A program made the position numbers and the translations under genes. A stretch of 64,000 nt of DNA from contig JAUMUF010000001.1 in NCBI GenBank assembly GCA_030530825.1, positions 186,001 through 250,000 of the forward strand, read 5' to 3'. Below are positions 8,419 through 14,066 of the stretch, one piece after another. Every line of letters starts with the position of its first letter. The first letter of the stretch is position 1. The notes beneath the pieces were generated by a model. The model was not told the origin of the DNA. It made no database searches and worked only from the letters and a program-made list of their open reading frames with translations. This stretch comes from a bacterium. Lineage in GTDB: Bacteria; Patescibacteriota; Saccharimonadia; Saccharimonadales; Saccharimonadaceae.

Positions 8419-8742
8419 TTATAATTGCGAAATTGCGATTTTATAGTGCTTTTTAATATCACGATAAAATGAAAGGGTGACAATGAGCAGGGGGATACCT
8501 ACAATAAAAATCGACAAAATAAAGAAAGAAAAAATGAGCTGGTACATAGCAAATCTGAAAAAGAAAAATAGAATTTTAAGCTTTACATATTCTGCGTGAT
8601 TTGAAGATTTTTCTTTTTCCAAAAATCCAGTATTTGGGGTGTTGGCGATTTTGGCAAGTTGTTGGGCTTGTGGGTTAGCAAAAGGTGCTTGCTTTTCCGC
8701 TTCAATGTTGCTGTTAAGTGGTTCGATAATTCTTTCGTTCAT
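8419..8742 (-). CDS. Small two-helix membrane protein (phage moron candidate)
   Basis: 107 residues: a polar N-terminal half (about 1-50) and two hydrophobic stretches (about 55-72 and 74-92) with a basic tail. Not recognised. Unlike the other phage genes it lacks a Shine-Dalgarno and has its own host-type promoter placing the ATG 6 nt after the -10. That suggests expression from the quiescent prophage, as for superinfection-exclusion or host-fitness morons; this is inference from promoter layout. It is the last gene before the operon terminator. Confidence 0.75.
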   Translation of the reverse strand: MNERIIEPLNSNIEAEKQAPFANPQAQQLAKIANTPNTGFLEKEKSSNHAEYVKLKILFFFFRFAMYQLIFSFFILSIFIVGIPLLIVTLSFYRDIKKHYKIAISQL

Positions 8743-8748
8743 GTTATT

Positions 8749-8777
8749 ATTTTAGCATTTTAGGGTTTGTTTTTCAA
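8749..8777 (-). promoter_or_regulatory. Promoter of the phage moron
   Basis: On the minus strand: TTGAAA (8772-8777), a 17-nt spacer, and TAAAAT (8749-8754) preceded by TGC. The start codon follows 6 nt later, so a leaderless mRNA is predicted. Confidence 0.75.
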
Positions 8778-8841
8778 TTGTGTTTATGTTTGGGGTTTAT
8801 TTTTAGAAAATTGTAAATCGACCGCACGCTCGTTTGGGCTT

Positions 8842-9792
8842 TTAAGAGTTAGCCCCACGGCGTGCTCGATTTGCGAAGTAGTCGGGATTTGTGCGAATTC
8901 GAAAGAATTCATCTGAAATGTGAATTTTTTTGATTGTGAGTAAAAAGGAGAAAAACGGAGCGTTTTGAGGGATTTCGAAGATTTCGTGATAATCGTAGTC
9001 ACGAGTTTTGAATTCTTGTGGTATAGGTGAGCGTTCTGAAACGATGTTTGGAAAAAGTTCGGGCTTGTTGAGATTGCGTGAAGACCAGTAACGCTTGGCG
9101 TTCGGTTCTGTTATTAGTTCTTTGGTGATATATTTTTTAATATAACTTGCCATTTTTGAGGTGTCACGAATTGGGGCGATTTCAGATCGACCGAGATTGT
9201 ATCGATTGATGAATTTTCTTTTTGTGTTTGGTTTTGGGTTTTTGATTTCTGAAATTGTAGCATAAGGGTTTTTGCGTGAATGGAAGTTGTCTGTGGGGTT
9301 GAGATAATTTTCGAGTAAGGCGTGAAAATGCCACGCTCCGTTTTTGTGGCGTTCTGGAACGATGAGGTATTTGAATTTTGAGCCGTGAGTTCGCTGATGA
9401 TTTACTTGTTCGGTGTTGAGCCATTGTTGAAGCAGGGCGGACATTTTTGCGAAGTTGTGGCGGTTTTGTTCGGTTTTGATTTTTGGGTTTTTGGCGTCGA
9501 AAGTGAAAGTCGCGAAGTGGGAAAAGTTATTTGATAGCACATAATCTGATATTTTAGTTTTTGTGCGATTGATCGATTTTTGAAGAGTGTCAATTTCGCT
9601 AGAGTTTTCTTCATTGGCGATACCTTGATTTTCTACACCGAAGTTTTGAACAACGAGTGGGCGTTTGTAGCGAATTATTTTAATGAAGTTAGGGTAAATT
9701 TTAGCATAATTATAAATTGTTTTATATTTTTTTCCGGTTTTATTAAGAATGCGTTCAGTTATGTTAGATGATTGCTTTCTTAAATCGTTCAT
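8842..9792 (-). CDS. HUH rolling-circle replication initiator (inovirus pII-like Rep)
   Basis: 316-residue endonuclease that would nick the double-stranded phage origin and stay covalently bound through tyrosine. Motif 1 is FATFTFDAKN (93-102). Motif 2, metal binding, is WHFHALL with H155 and H157. Motif 3 is YIKKYITKE with Y217 and Y221 plus K220, the two-tyrosine form seen in Rep_2/phage-type initiators. Start ATG has AAAGGAG upstream. The intergenic stretch before it (9793-9865) contains a strong hairpin that is a candidate origin structure. The C-terminal 80 residues are not assigned. Confidence 0.9.
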   Translation of the reverse strand: MNDLRKQSSNITERILNKTGKKYKTIYNYAKIYPNFIKIIRYKRPLVVQNFGVENQGIANEENSSEIDTLQKSINRTKTKISDYVLSNNFSHFATFTFDAKNPKIKTEQNRHNFAKMSALLQQWLNTEQVNHQRTHGSKFKYLIVPERHKNGAWHFHALLENYLNPTDNFHSRKNPYATISEIKNPKPNTKRKFINRYNLGRSEIAPIRDTSKMASYIKKYITKELITEPNAKRYWSSRNLNKPELFPNIVSERSPIPQEFKTRDYDYHEIFEIPQNAPFFSFLLTIKKIHISDEFFRIRTNPDYFANRARRGANS

Positions 9793-9819
9793 TTAATTTA
9801 CTCCTTTTGTCAGTTAAGT

Positions 9820-9862
9820 GTGGTCTATGACAAGGGGGTTCCGCGTGGCGGAACCCGACCAC
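9820..9862. other. Large hairpin upstream of rep (candidate origin structure)
   Basis: Perfect inner arms GGGTTCCGC (9836-9844) and GCGGAACCC (9848-9856) with a 3-nt loop, and outer arms GTGGTC (9820-9825) and GACCAC (9857-9862) with a 10-nt bulge on one side. Such single-stranded structures mark replication origins or packaging signals in filamentous phages. A terminator role on the plus strand (T-run after 9863) is the alternative. Confidence 0.65.
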
Positions 9863-9865
9863 TTT

Positions 9866-10156
9866 TTAATAATTATTGATGCGAGAGATATGGAAGTAAT
9901 CTCTGAATTCATCACCTTTATTATTAGTGAGAGTTCGCTTTGATGATGAGTAAACTACCATTGAGTTTCCACCCGTTAGAAGAGCAGGGGCGAAGTCGAA
10001 AAATTGGTTATCTTTGGCCATAATTCTATAATCATTGAAGATTTGAAAGAGGGCGTCTTTTGCCTCTTTTTTGGTATTAAATCGGGCGATTTCGCGACGA
10101 TTGCGAGTAATTATATATGAATATTTATAAATTCGTTGTAGTTGTATTGTGAACAT
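9866..10156 (-). CDS. Phage protein of unknown function (96 residues)
   Basis: Basic at the N-terminus (RIYKYSYIITRNRREIARF, about 8-26), with a helix-rich middle and no membrane segment or signal peptide. AAAGGA precedes the ATG. It lies between the assembly ATPase and Rep, a slot where inoviruses often carry small accessory or DNA-binding proteins. No family recognised. Confidence 0.75.
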   Translation of the reverse strand: MFTIQLQRIYKYSYIITRNRREIARFNTKKEAKDALFQIFNDYRIMAKDNQFFDFAPALLTGGNSMVVYSSSKRTLTNNKGDEFRDYFHISRINNY

Positions 10157-10180
10157 ATTTTCCTTTCGTGGGTTTGGGGT

Positions 10181-10218
10181 GATTTTGTCGCGGGGCGGTC
10201 GCCTATCGCGACAAAATC
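10181..10218. other. 12-bp perfect hairpin at the end of the Zot-like gene
   Basis: GATTTTGTCGCG (10181-10192) and CGCGACAAAATC (10207-10218) form a 12-bp perfect stem with a 14-nt loop. One arm encodes the last residues (ILSR) of the ATPase gene. There is no T-run on the minus strand, so a simple terminator is unlikely; an RNA-processing site, packaging signal or single-strand origin is possible. Confidence 0.6.
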
Positions 10219-10946
10219 TTTCCTTTTTTAATTGCTTTCTTATCTATCTGTATGGCGTTATGTTCTTCGAACTGTGCTTGACCGGAAACGACTTTTTGAA
10301 GTGTGTCGTACATATTGCGTAAGCGTTCGGAATGAAAGAACCAGCCATATTTAACAGGTTTGCCCACCAGTTCGCCAGAATAATCGGTTGTGAGTTTTTT
10401 GGCGTTGTATACTTTGTTGATTGTAAAAATGTTAGAGATCGTGTTACACATAATCAGGTAGTCTGATTGTTCACGGAAGGGCTTTGCCATACGCAAGAAC
10501 AATTGAGAAGTCCCTATAATACATTTTCTTTGCTTGCGTTGCTGTGAAATTTCCGTGAAGATATAGAGCGGAATGTTCTTGCTTTCGAGAGCGTTGAAGT
10601 ATGTGTGAATTTCATCAATTAAGTAAATCACGCCGAATTTATCGTTATTGACCGAAACGAGAAGTTTGTGAAGTTCTTCGAACTCTGAAAAGGTTATGAT
10701 TTTGTTTTTAAGGTCTGGTGGTGGTTTAATTTCAAGGTTGGTTACTAAAATCGCTTTGGGATATTTTAGTATAAGATTGTGAACATGCTTGACGGCTGAC
10801 AATGTTTTTCCTGAACCTTGAAATCCACAATACATAAAAAGACCTGTTTCTTTGAATAGTTCTTTATCTTTCGCCATCAAGCGGTTTGCTTTATAGCTAT
10901 CAAGATGAAAGCGAAATTCTTTTTTGAGTTGATTGAGGTATGACAT
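10203..10946 (-). CDS. Zot/pI-family phage assembly ATPase
   Basis: 247-residue P-loop ATPase that in filamentous phages drives extrusion of the coated ssDNA through the envelope. Walker A is GFQGSGKT (41-48) and Walker B is VIYLIDEIH (106-114), followed by the arginine/glutamine-rich QQRKQRK stretch typical of Zot. ATG 10946 is chosen for its AAGGAG site. The usual C-terminal transmembrane helix and periplasmic domain of M13 pI/Zot are absent; the protein ends in a lysine-rich soluble tail. That would fit a host with a single membrane and no secretin, but this is inference. Confidence 0.88.
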   Translation of the reverse strand: MSYLNQLKKEFRFHLDSYKANRLMAKDKELFKETGLFMYCGFQGSGKTLSAVKHVHNLILKYPKAILVTNLEIKPPPDLKNKIITFSEFEELHKLLVSVNNDKFGVIYLIDEIHTYFNALESKNIPLYIFTEISQQRKQRKCIIGTSQLFLRMAKPFREQSDYLIMCNTISNIFTINKVYNAKKLTTDYSGELVGKPVKYGWFFHSERLRNMYDTLQKVVSGQAQFEEHNAIQIDKKAIKKGKILSR

Positions 10947-10954
10947 TTTTCTCC

Positions 10955-11251
10955 TTATTTTTTCTGAATATTTATAAATGGAAGCTTTCCTAAAATCCAC
11001 CAAGCAAGAGAAGCCAGAATTTCAACAGGCATTAAGACGAACGAAAGTGTAAGTATAAACGACATCGCCTCATTTGATCCAAGAATGTATGAAAAGAAGC
11101 GAATAGCGGGCTGAATAATTGAAATAATCCAACCGAAAGAGGCGAGTAGGTTAAACCCACCAGATAAAATACCTGAAAATGTTGAAAATACAGGAAAAAT
11201 TGTAATTGAAAGCATGAAATTGACTAAATCTAAAATCCAAAGAATTATCAT
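10955..11251 (-). CDS. pVI-like minor coat membrane protein
   Basis: 98 residues, almost entirely hydrophobic, with three predicted membrane segments (about 3-25, 34-58, 64-90). Position between the pIII-like gene and the ATPase and the size equal gene VI of filamentous phages, whose product caps the virion and stays in the membrane during assembly. Its ATG overlaps the stop of the adsorption-protein gene (shared base at 11251). Assigned by position and hydropathy. Confidence 0.75.
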   Translation of the reverse strand: MIILWILDLVNFMLSITIFPVFSTFSGILSGGFNLLASFGWIISIIQPAIRFFSYILGSNEAMSFILTLSFVLMPVEILASLAWWILGKLPFINIQKK

Positions 11252-12450
11252 TATTTATCCTCCTTATGAGCCCATCGCTCCCAGACATAATAAGAACCAA
11301 AAAGAATAGGAATTACTTGAAGAATACGATTTATCGCCCAAAATCCAAAAGCGAACCATAGAAGATTGCGAGCGAGGAATATAAGAGGTTCAGGAACACT
11401 ACAAGCATCAAATTTCAAAATCTGCTTAAAGCTATCCCAAGAAGAGCTTGAAATTGCGAATTGTGAATCATAGCGACAGGAAGATTGAGCACTGACGCCA
11501 GTAAAGAAATTAAATTCAATATATCGAGTCAATTCACCGAGTGAATTTTTAGCTTGATTTGACATTGAATTAAATTTTGCTTGAAGTTCTGCTTGTTCTG
11601 GTATAAATATTTTCTTTACTATATCAATTATGAACTTACCGAGTTCGATGAAAAAGTTGACTATAAAATCAACAATTTTAGCTACACCTTCGAAAAGCCC
11701 AGAAAAAATTGATGATATACCATTTTTAAGATTTTCGAAAAATGAACCCGTCCAAGAAGCAAAAACCGACATACTGTCAAACATAGGGGCGAAGAAATCT
11801 TTAATGCCTTGAAGTATACCACCAAAAAATCCGGCATCTTGATTGTTGCTTGAATTTCCGCTATTGTTTGAGCTGTCTGGTACGGAAGTTGCTGGCTTTA
11901 TATTGAATTGGTTAAGCTTGTTGTTGGTGTCTGAATAGATAACAAAATAATCAGGGTCGTCTGTTGAGGTTATCTCTGCTTCGTAAGATGGGGCAGAGGG
12001 TTGGTTTGCGTAAAAAGAGCCGTTACCCTCCAAAAAACCGCGTTCTTTATTATAGGTTGATTGAGTATAATATCGAGCCTTTATTTTAATTGTATATCTT
12101 CCAGTATGTTTGTTGTAGGACAGGTAAGAGCCACAATCTGGTTGAGATTTGATTGGATATTTTCCGGTTTCTGGATTGTAGCTTTCGTAATCAAGATAGT
12201 CGCAAGAATAAGCGTAAACATTGAGAGTGTTTCTCTGTGAATACTCTTTTGTGTTATAAATCAAATAATGAACTGTTGGGTTGTGGTCTTCGCTTTGGAT
12301 AAAAGCACGGGCGAAAGATTGTCTTTCTTTTTCTGAAAGACCCTTAAAACTTCCGACCTCGTGAGCGAATGAAGTCGAAGATGAGAACAGTACAAGCAAG
12401 AATGAAAATAATACCGAAAATGTTGCCGAAGATTTGCTGAATTTCCACAT
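11251..12450 (-). CDS. pIII-like adsorption/minor coat protein
   Basis: 399 residues. Signal peptide at about 1-29 (hydrophobic core FSVLFSFLLVLF, then SFA/HE). A polar, tyrosine-rich outer domain with four cysteines in total, a Ser/Asn-rich linker (about 190-208), a glycine/phenylalanine-rich amphipathic stretch, and a C-terminal hydrophobic anchor (about 355-385) with a charged tail. This is the architecture of filamentous-phage pIII, which binds the receptor or pilus and anchors the virion tip. The receptor cannot be read from sequence. AGAGG precedes the start. Confidence 0.8.
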   Translation of the reverse strand: MWKFSKSSATFSVLFSFLLVLFSSSTSFAHEVGSFKGLSEKERQSFARAFIQSEDHNPTVHYLIYNTKEYSQRNTLNVYAYSCDYLDYESYNPETGKYPIKSQPDCGSYLSYNKHTGRYTIKIKARYYTQSTYNKERGFLEGNGSFYANQPSAPSYEAEITSTDDPDYFVIYSDTNNKLNQFNIKPATSVPDSSNNSGNSSNNQDAGFFGGILQGIKDFFAPMFDSMSVFASWTGSFFENLKNGISSIFSGLFEGVAKIVDFIVNFFIELGKFIIDIVKKIFIPEQAELQAKFNSMSNQAKNSLGELTRYIEFNFFTGVSAQSSCRYDSQFAISSSSWDSFKQILKFDACSVPEPLIFLARNLLWFAFGFWAINRILQVIPILFGSYYVWERWAHKEDK

Positions 12451-12452
12451 CT

Positions 12453-12590
12453 TTACCTCTTTGACCTTGCGTTAAATTTTGAAATTATATAAAAGGAAAT
12501 AATGGTTATAAGAATTATAGCGAGCCAAGTTATGTCATCGAACTTAACGAATTTATTGTGAAGTGGCGTAAAATAATAAACATCGTTCAT
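12453..12590 (-). CDS. 45-residue phage membrane protein
   Basis: Begins MNDVYYFTPLHNKF, one hydrophobic helix (about 22-38, WLAIILITIISFYIISKF) and a basic tail. Only 2 nt separate its stop from the pIII-like ATG, and it starts 2 nt after the previous gene. Size and place resemble the pVII/pIX end-cap proteins of filamentous phages. Very weak ribosome site; probably translated by coupling. Confidence 0.7.
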   Translation of the reverse strand: MNDVYYFTPLHNKFVKFDDITWLAIILITIISFYIISKFNARSKR

Positions 12591-12592
12591 AT

Positions 12593-12748
12593 CTACAACC
12601 TATCTCTAAAAAGAATGTTCATAAGCATTGAGAAGAAAAGGTGAACGCCTGCCAAAACTCCAATGATTGGAAGCAGGAAAATAAAACCTTTACTGAATAG
12701 ATCGAGCAGGGTTGAAATAACTTCTGATGATGTGACATTTTGAACCAT
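12593..12748 (-). CDS. 51-residue coat-like phage membrane protein
   Basis: A short polar amphipathic N-terminus (MVQNVTSSEVISTLLDLF), one hydrophobic segment (about 22-45) and a basic end (FRDRL). Its leader repeats the AACAAAAAGGATTAAA ribosome-binding block used before both major-coat-like genes. It follows the coat terminator, so it is either read-through or separately promoted. It could be a minor coat protein. Confidence 0.75.
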   Translation of the reverse strand: MVQNVTSSEVISTLLDLFSKGFIFLLPIIGVLAGVHLFFSMLMNILFRDRL

Positions 12749-12776
12749 AATTTAATCCTTTTTGTTGAGTTGATAT

Positions 12777-12807
12777 TGAAAAGGGTGGGGCGGTGGAACG
12801 CCCCACC
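12777..12807 (-). terminator. Strong terminator after the major-coat-like gene
   Basis: Arms GGTGGGGCG (12784-12792) and CGCCCCACC (12799-12807), 9 bp perfect and GC-rich, followed on the minus strand by CTTTTC. A terminator directly behind the major coat gene is a hallmark of filamentous phage operons, where it secures high coat mRNA levels. Confidence 0.85.
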
Positions 12808-12813
12808 GTGCGG

Positions 12814-12978
12814 TTAAACGCGACCGCTCTTTCCGCGGTTGATGACCTTTCGGACAATGTTGATACCTACAACGGTTACCAAGATTGGAGCAACGAAAGT
12901 CAAACCGGCGGTGAAGTTGGTTGTGATCGCCGAAACAAGTTGAGTGGCGAGACCTTCTGGAATAGTAATTGCTGACAT
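12814..12978 (-). CDS. Major-coat-like protein (pVIII-type), minus-strand module
   Basis: 54 residues: amphipathic N-terminal helix (MSAITIPEGLATQLVSAI), one membrane segment (about 25-42, LTFVAPILVTVVGINIV) and a basic C-terminus (RKVINRGKSGRV) that would contact DNA. No signal peptide is visible, as in the Pf3 coat protein. Strong AAGGA in a leader shared with the plus-strand coat-like gene, and a strong terminator immediately after. The layout is a textbook filamentous coat gene. Confidence 0.85.
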   Translation of the reverse strand: MSAITIPEGLATQLVSAITTNFTAGLTFVAPILVTVVGINIVRKVINRGKSGRV

Positions 12979-13013
12979 AACTATTTAATCCTTTTTGTTA
13001 AGTTAATAATTTT

Positions 13014-13030
13014 TTTGTTCGCTTTTTGTT
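13014..13030 (-). repeat. 17-nt leader element, copy 2
   Basis: AACAAAAAGCGAACAAA on the minus strand, 36 nt before the coat ATG. It is part of a homologous stretch of about 90 nt shared with the plus-strand module (13700-13787). Candidate RNA operator or transcript-stability element. Confidence 0.7.
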
Positions 13031-13063
13031 TGTTTTTGCGATTGGGGAAGAATAGGCCGACCT

Positions 13064-13291
13064 TTACATATCAAATTCTTCCTCCAAGTCAATTTTTTCT
13101 TTGTTTGTGTGTTTGATTGCGTGAGCAAGACCGAAGACATCTTTTTTATCTACGAAATAGTCAATTTTAAGACCATTTTTGAAATGTAAAGTTAAAATGT
13201 GAAATTCAGTGTTAGTTTTTTGCGAAGTTCCAGTTCGAACTGAAAGTCGAGCAAGTGTTGATATAATGTTGTCGTTTGTTAGATTTTTCAT
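13064..13291 (-). CDS. Small basic phage protein, ssDNA-binding candidate (minus module)
   Basis: 75 residues from ATG 13291, chosen for its TAAGGAG site. Alternating hydrophobic/polar strands (FHILTLHFKNGLKIDYFV, about 31-48) and lysines suggest a small beta protein, as expected for a gene V-type ssDNA-binding protein that sequesters phage ssDNA and often represses translation. No diagnostic motif is present, so this is a positional inference. It resembles the plus-strand 13469 protein in its strand pattern and in its last residues (DM versus TM) and downstream leader. Confidence 0.7.
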   Translation of the reverse strand: MKNLTNDNIISTLARLSVRTGTSQKTNTEFHILTLHFKNGLKIDYFVDKKDVFGLAHAIKHTNKEKIDLEEEFDM

Positions 13292-13332
13292 TGAAATCTC
13301 CTTATAATTATATTTAGTTGTTTTATGGTTAG

Positions 13333-13424
13333 ATATTAGCATATAAGATTTATAAAATCAATATATGTCGCAAAAGATATATTGTGCGACATATCTTGTT
13401 TTTCTTTTTCACATATGCTAATAT
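13333..13424. promoter_or_regulatory. Divergent phage promoters with a central palindromic operator
   Basis: Minus promoter: TTGATT (13356-13361), 17 nt, TAATAT (13333-13338) preceded by TGC. Plus promoter: TTGTTT (13396-13401), 17 nt, TAATAT (13419-13424) preceded by TGC. Between the two -35 boxes lies a perfect inverted repeat: ATATGTCGCA (13363-13372) and TGCGACATAT (13385-13394) with a 12-nt spacer. One bound protein would cover both -35 boxes. Confidence 0.85.
13364..13383 (+). repeat. 20-nt direct repeat, right copy (candidate attR)
   Basis: TATGTCGCAAAAGATATATT, 19 of 20 identical to 8286-8305 in the same orientation. It is embedded in the palindromic operator, so attachment and operator roles cannot be separated by reading alone. 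Confidence 0.5.
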
Positions 13425-13468
13425 CGAATTGTAATAAAAAATAATAACAATTCGAAAGGAATTTAATA

Positions 13469-13708
13469 ATGAAAAACCACCCTATCAACGTAATGCCTAA
13501 AATTCACACTGCTACAATCGCAGATAAAGAATTTACGAATCCAGAAACGAATCAGGTTGTTCAATACTCGGTTCTTGAACTTGGTCTTAAACTTGATGGC
13601 GAAATTCAGACTATCGCTTTCAATCTTTCTAAAAAATCAAATATGAAACTTTTGATTCTTGCGTCTGAAAATAAAAACTGGCTAAACGAGGAAGATAGCA
13701 CTATGTAG
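13469..13708 (+). CDS. Small phage protein, ssDNA-binding candidate (plus module)
   Basis: 79 residues; ATG has GAAAGGA upstream. The region YSVLELGLKLDGEIQTIAFNL (about 29-49) gives an alternating strand pattern similar to the minus-strand 13064 protein, and both genes end in ATG plus stop followed by homologous leaders. Probably a diverged duplicate. Function unknown; a nucleic-acid-binding role is inferred from gene order. Confidence 0.7.
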   Translation: MKNHPINVMPKIHTATIADKEFTNPETNQVVQYSVLELGLKLDGEIQTIAFNLSKKSNMKLLILASENKNWLNEEDSTM

Positions 13709-13737
13709 CACGGTCGAAATCTTCCCAAACAAACGCA

Positions 13738-13754
13738 AACAAAAAGCGAACAAA
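13738..13754 (+). repeat. 17-nt leader element, copy 3
   Basis: AACAAAAAGCGAACAAA on the plus strand, 33 nt before the second coat-like ATG. Mirror image of copy 2 about the central operator. Confidence 0.7.
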
Positions 13755-13787
13755 AATTACTAAACTAACAAAAAGGATTAAAGATTT

Positions 13788-13973
13788 ATGTTGGAAACTT
13801 TTGGTTCATCTGCTCAATCAATTTTCCCAAGCGACACCGCAACTAAGTTGATTGAAGGCTTGACTGGCGTTATTGGTTCAAATATGCCAATTATCATTGC
13901 CCTTCTCGGCTTCACTCTTGGTGTTGGTTTGGCTTTCAAACTTCTCAAGAAGTTCTCGAAAGTTAAGGCTTAA
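13788..13973 (+). CDS. Second coat-like protein, plus-strand module
   Basis: 61 residues: amphipathic N-terminus (MLETFGSSAQSIF to about 30), a hydrophobic glycine-rich segment (about 33-52, MPIIIALLGFTLGVGLAF) and a basic end (KLLKKFSKVKA). Same design as the minus-strand coat-like protein but different sequence. The leader AACAAAAAGGATTAAAG before ATG is nearly identical to that of the minus-strand gene. Could be an alternative major coat, a coat of a second phage remnant, or a membrane-active decoy. Confidence 0.8.
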   Translation: MLETFGSSAQSIFPSDTATKLIEGLTGVIGSNMPIIIALLGFTLGVGLAFKLLKKFSKVKA

Positions 13974-14032
13974 GCCTCACGACCCGAGCAAGTCGTTAAA
14001 CTGCTCTTCCACTTTTCGATATTAACTTAAAT

Positions 14033-14063
14033 TTTCGCAATAAAACCTCCATATAGGAGGTTT
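14033..14063 (-). terminator. Terminator of the GNAT gene
   Basis: AAACCTCC (14043-14050) and GGAGGTTT (14056-14063) with a 5-nt loop; on the minus strand TTTTATTG follows. It may also stop plus-strand phage transcripts. Confidence 0.75.
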
Positions 14064-14066
14064 AAG

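Larger units (their letters stand above)
8286..13973. mobile_element. Inovirus-like (filamentous phage) prophage
   Basis: A block inserted between ftsQ and a GNAT gene with the classic filamentous-phage order read from the minus strand: small basic protein, major-coat-like protein followed by a strong terminator, two tiny membrane proteins, pIII-like adsorption protein, pVI-like protein, Zot/pI ATPase, hypothetical, HUH replication initiator, membrane moron. A second small module points the other way (13469-13973). No integrase or transposase gene is present, so host Xer-type or homologous recombination is inferred for integration. The minus-strand operon alone spans about 5 kb. Exact ends are uncertain; flanking repeats suggest 8286 to 13364 for the core. 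Confidence 0.85.

Noticed and set aside
13363-13394. Palindrome as a dif site or CRISPR-like repeat
   Set aside because: Arm and spacer lengths do not fit dif (11-6-11), and there is no repeat array; an operator between two promoters explains it better.
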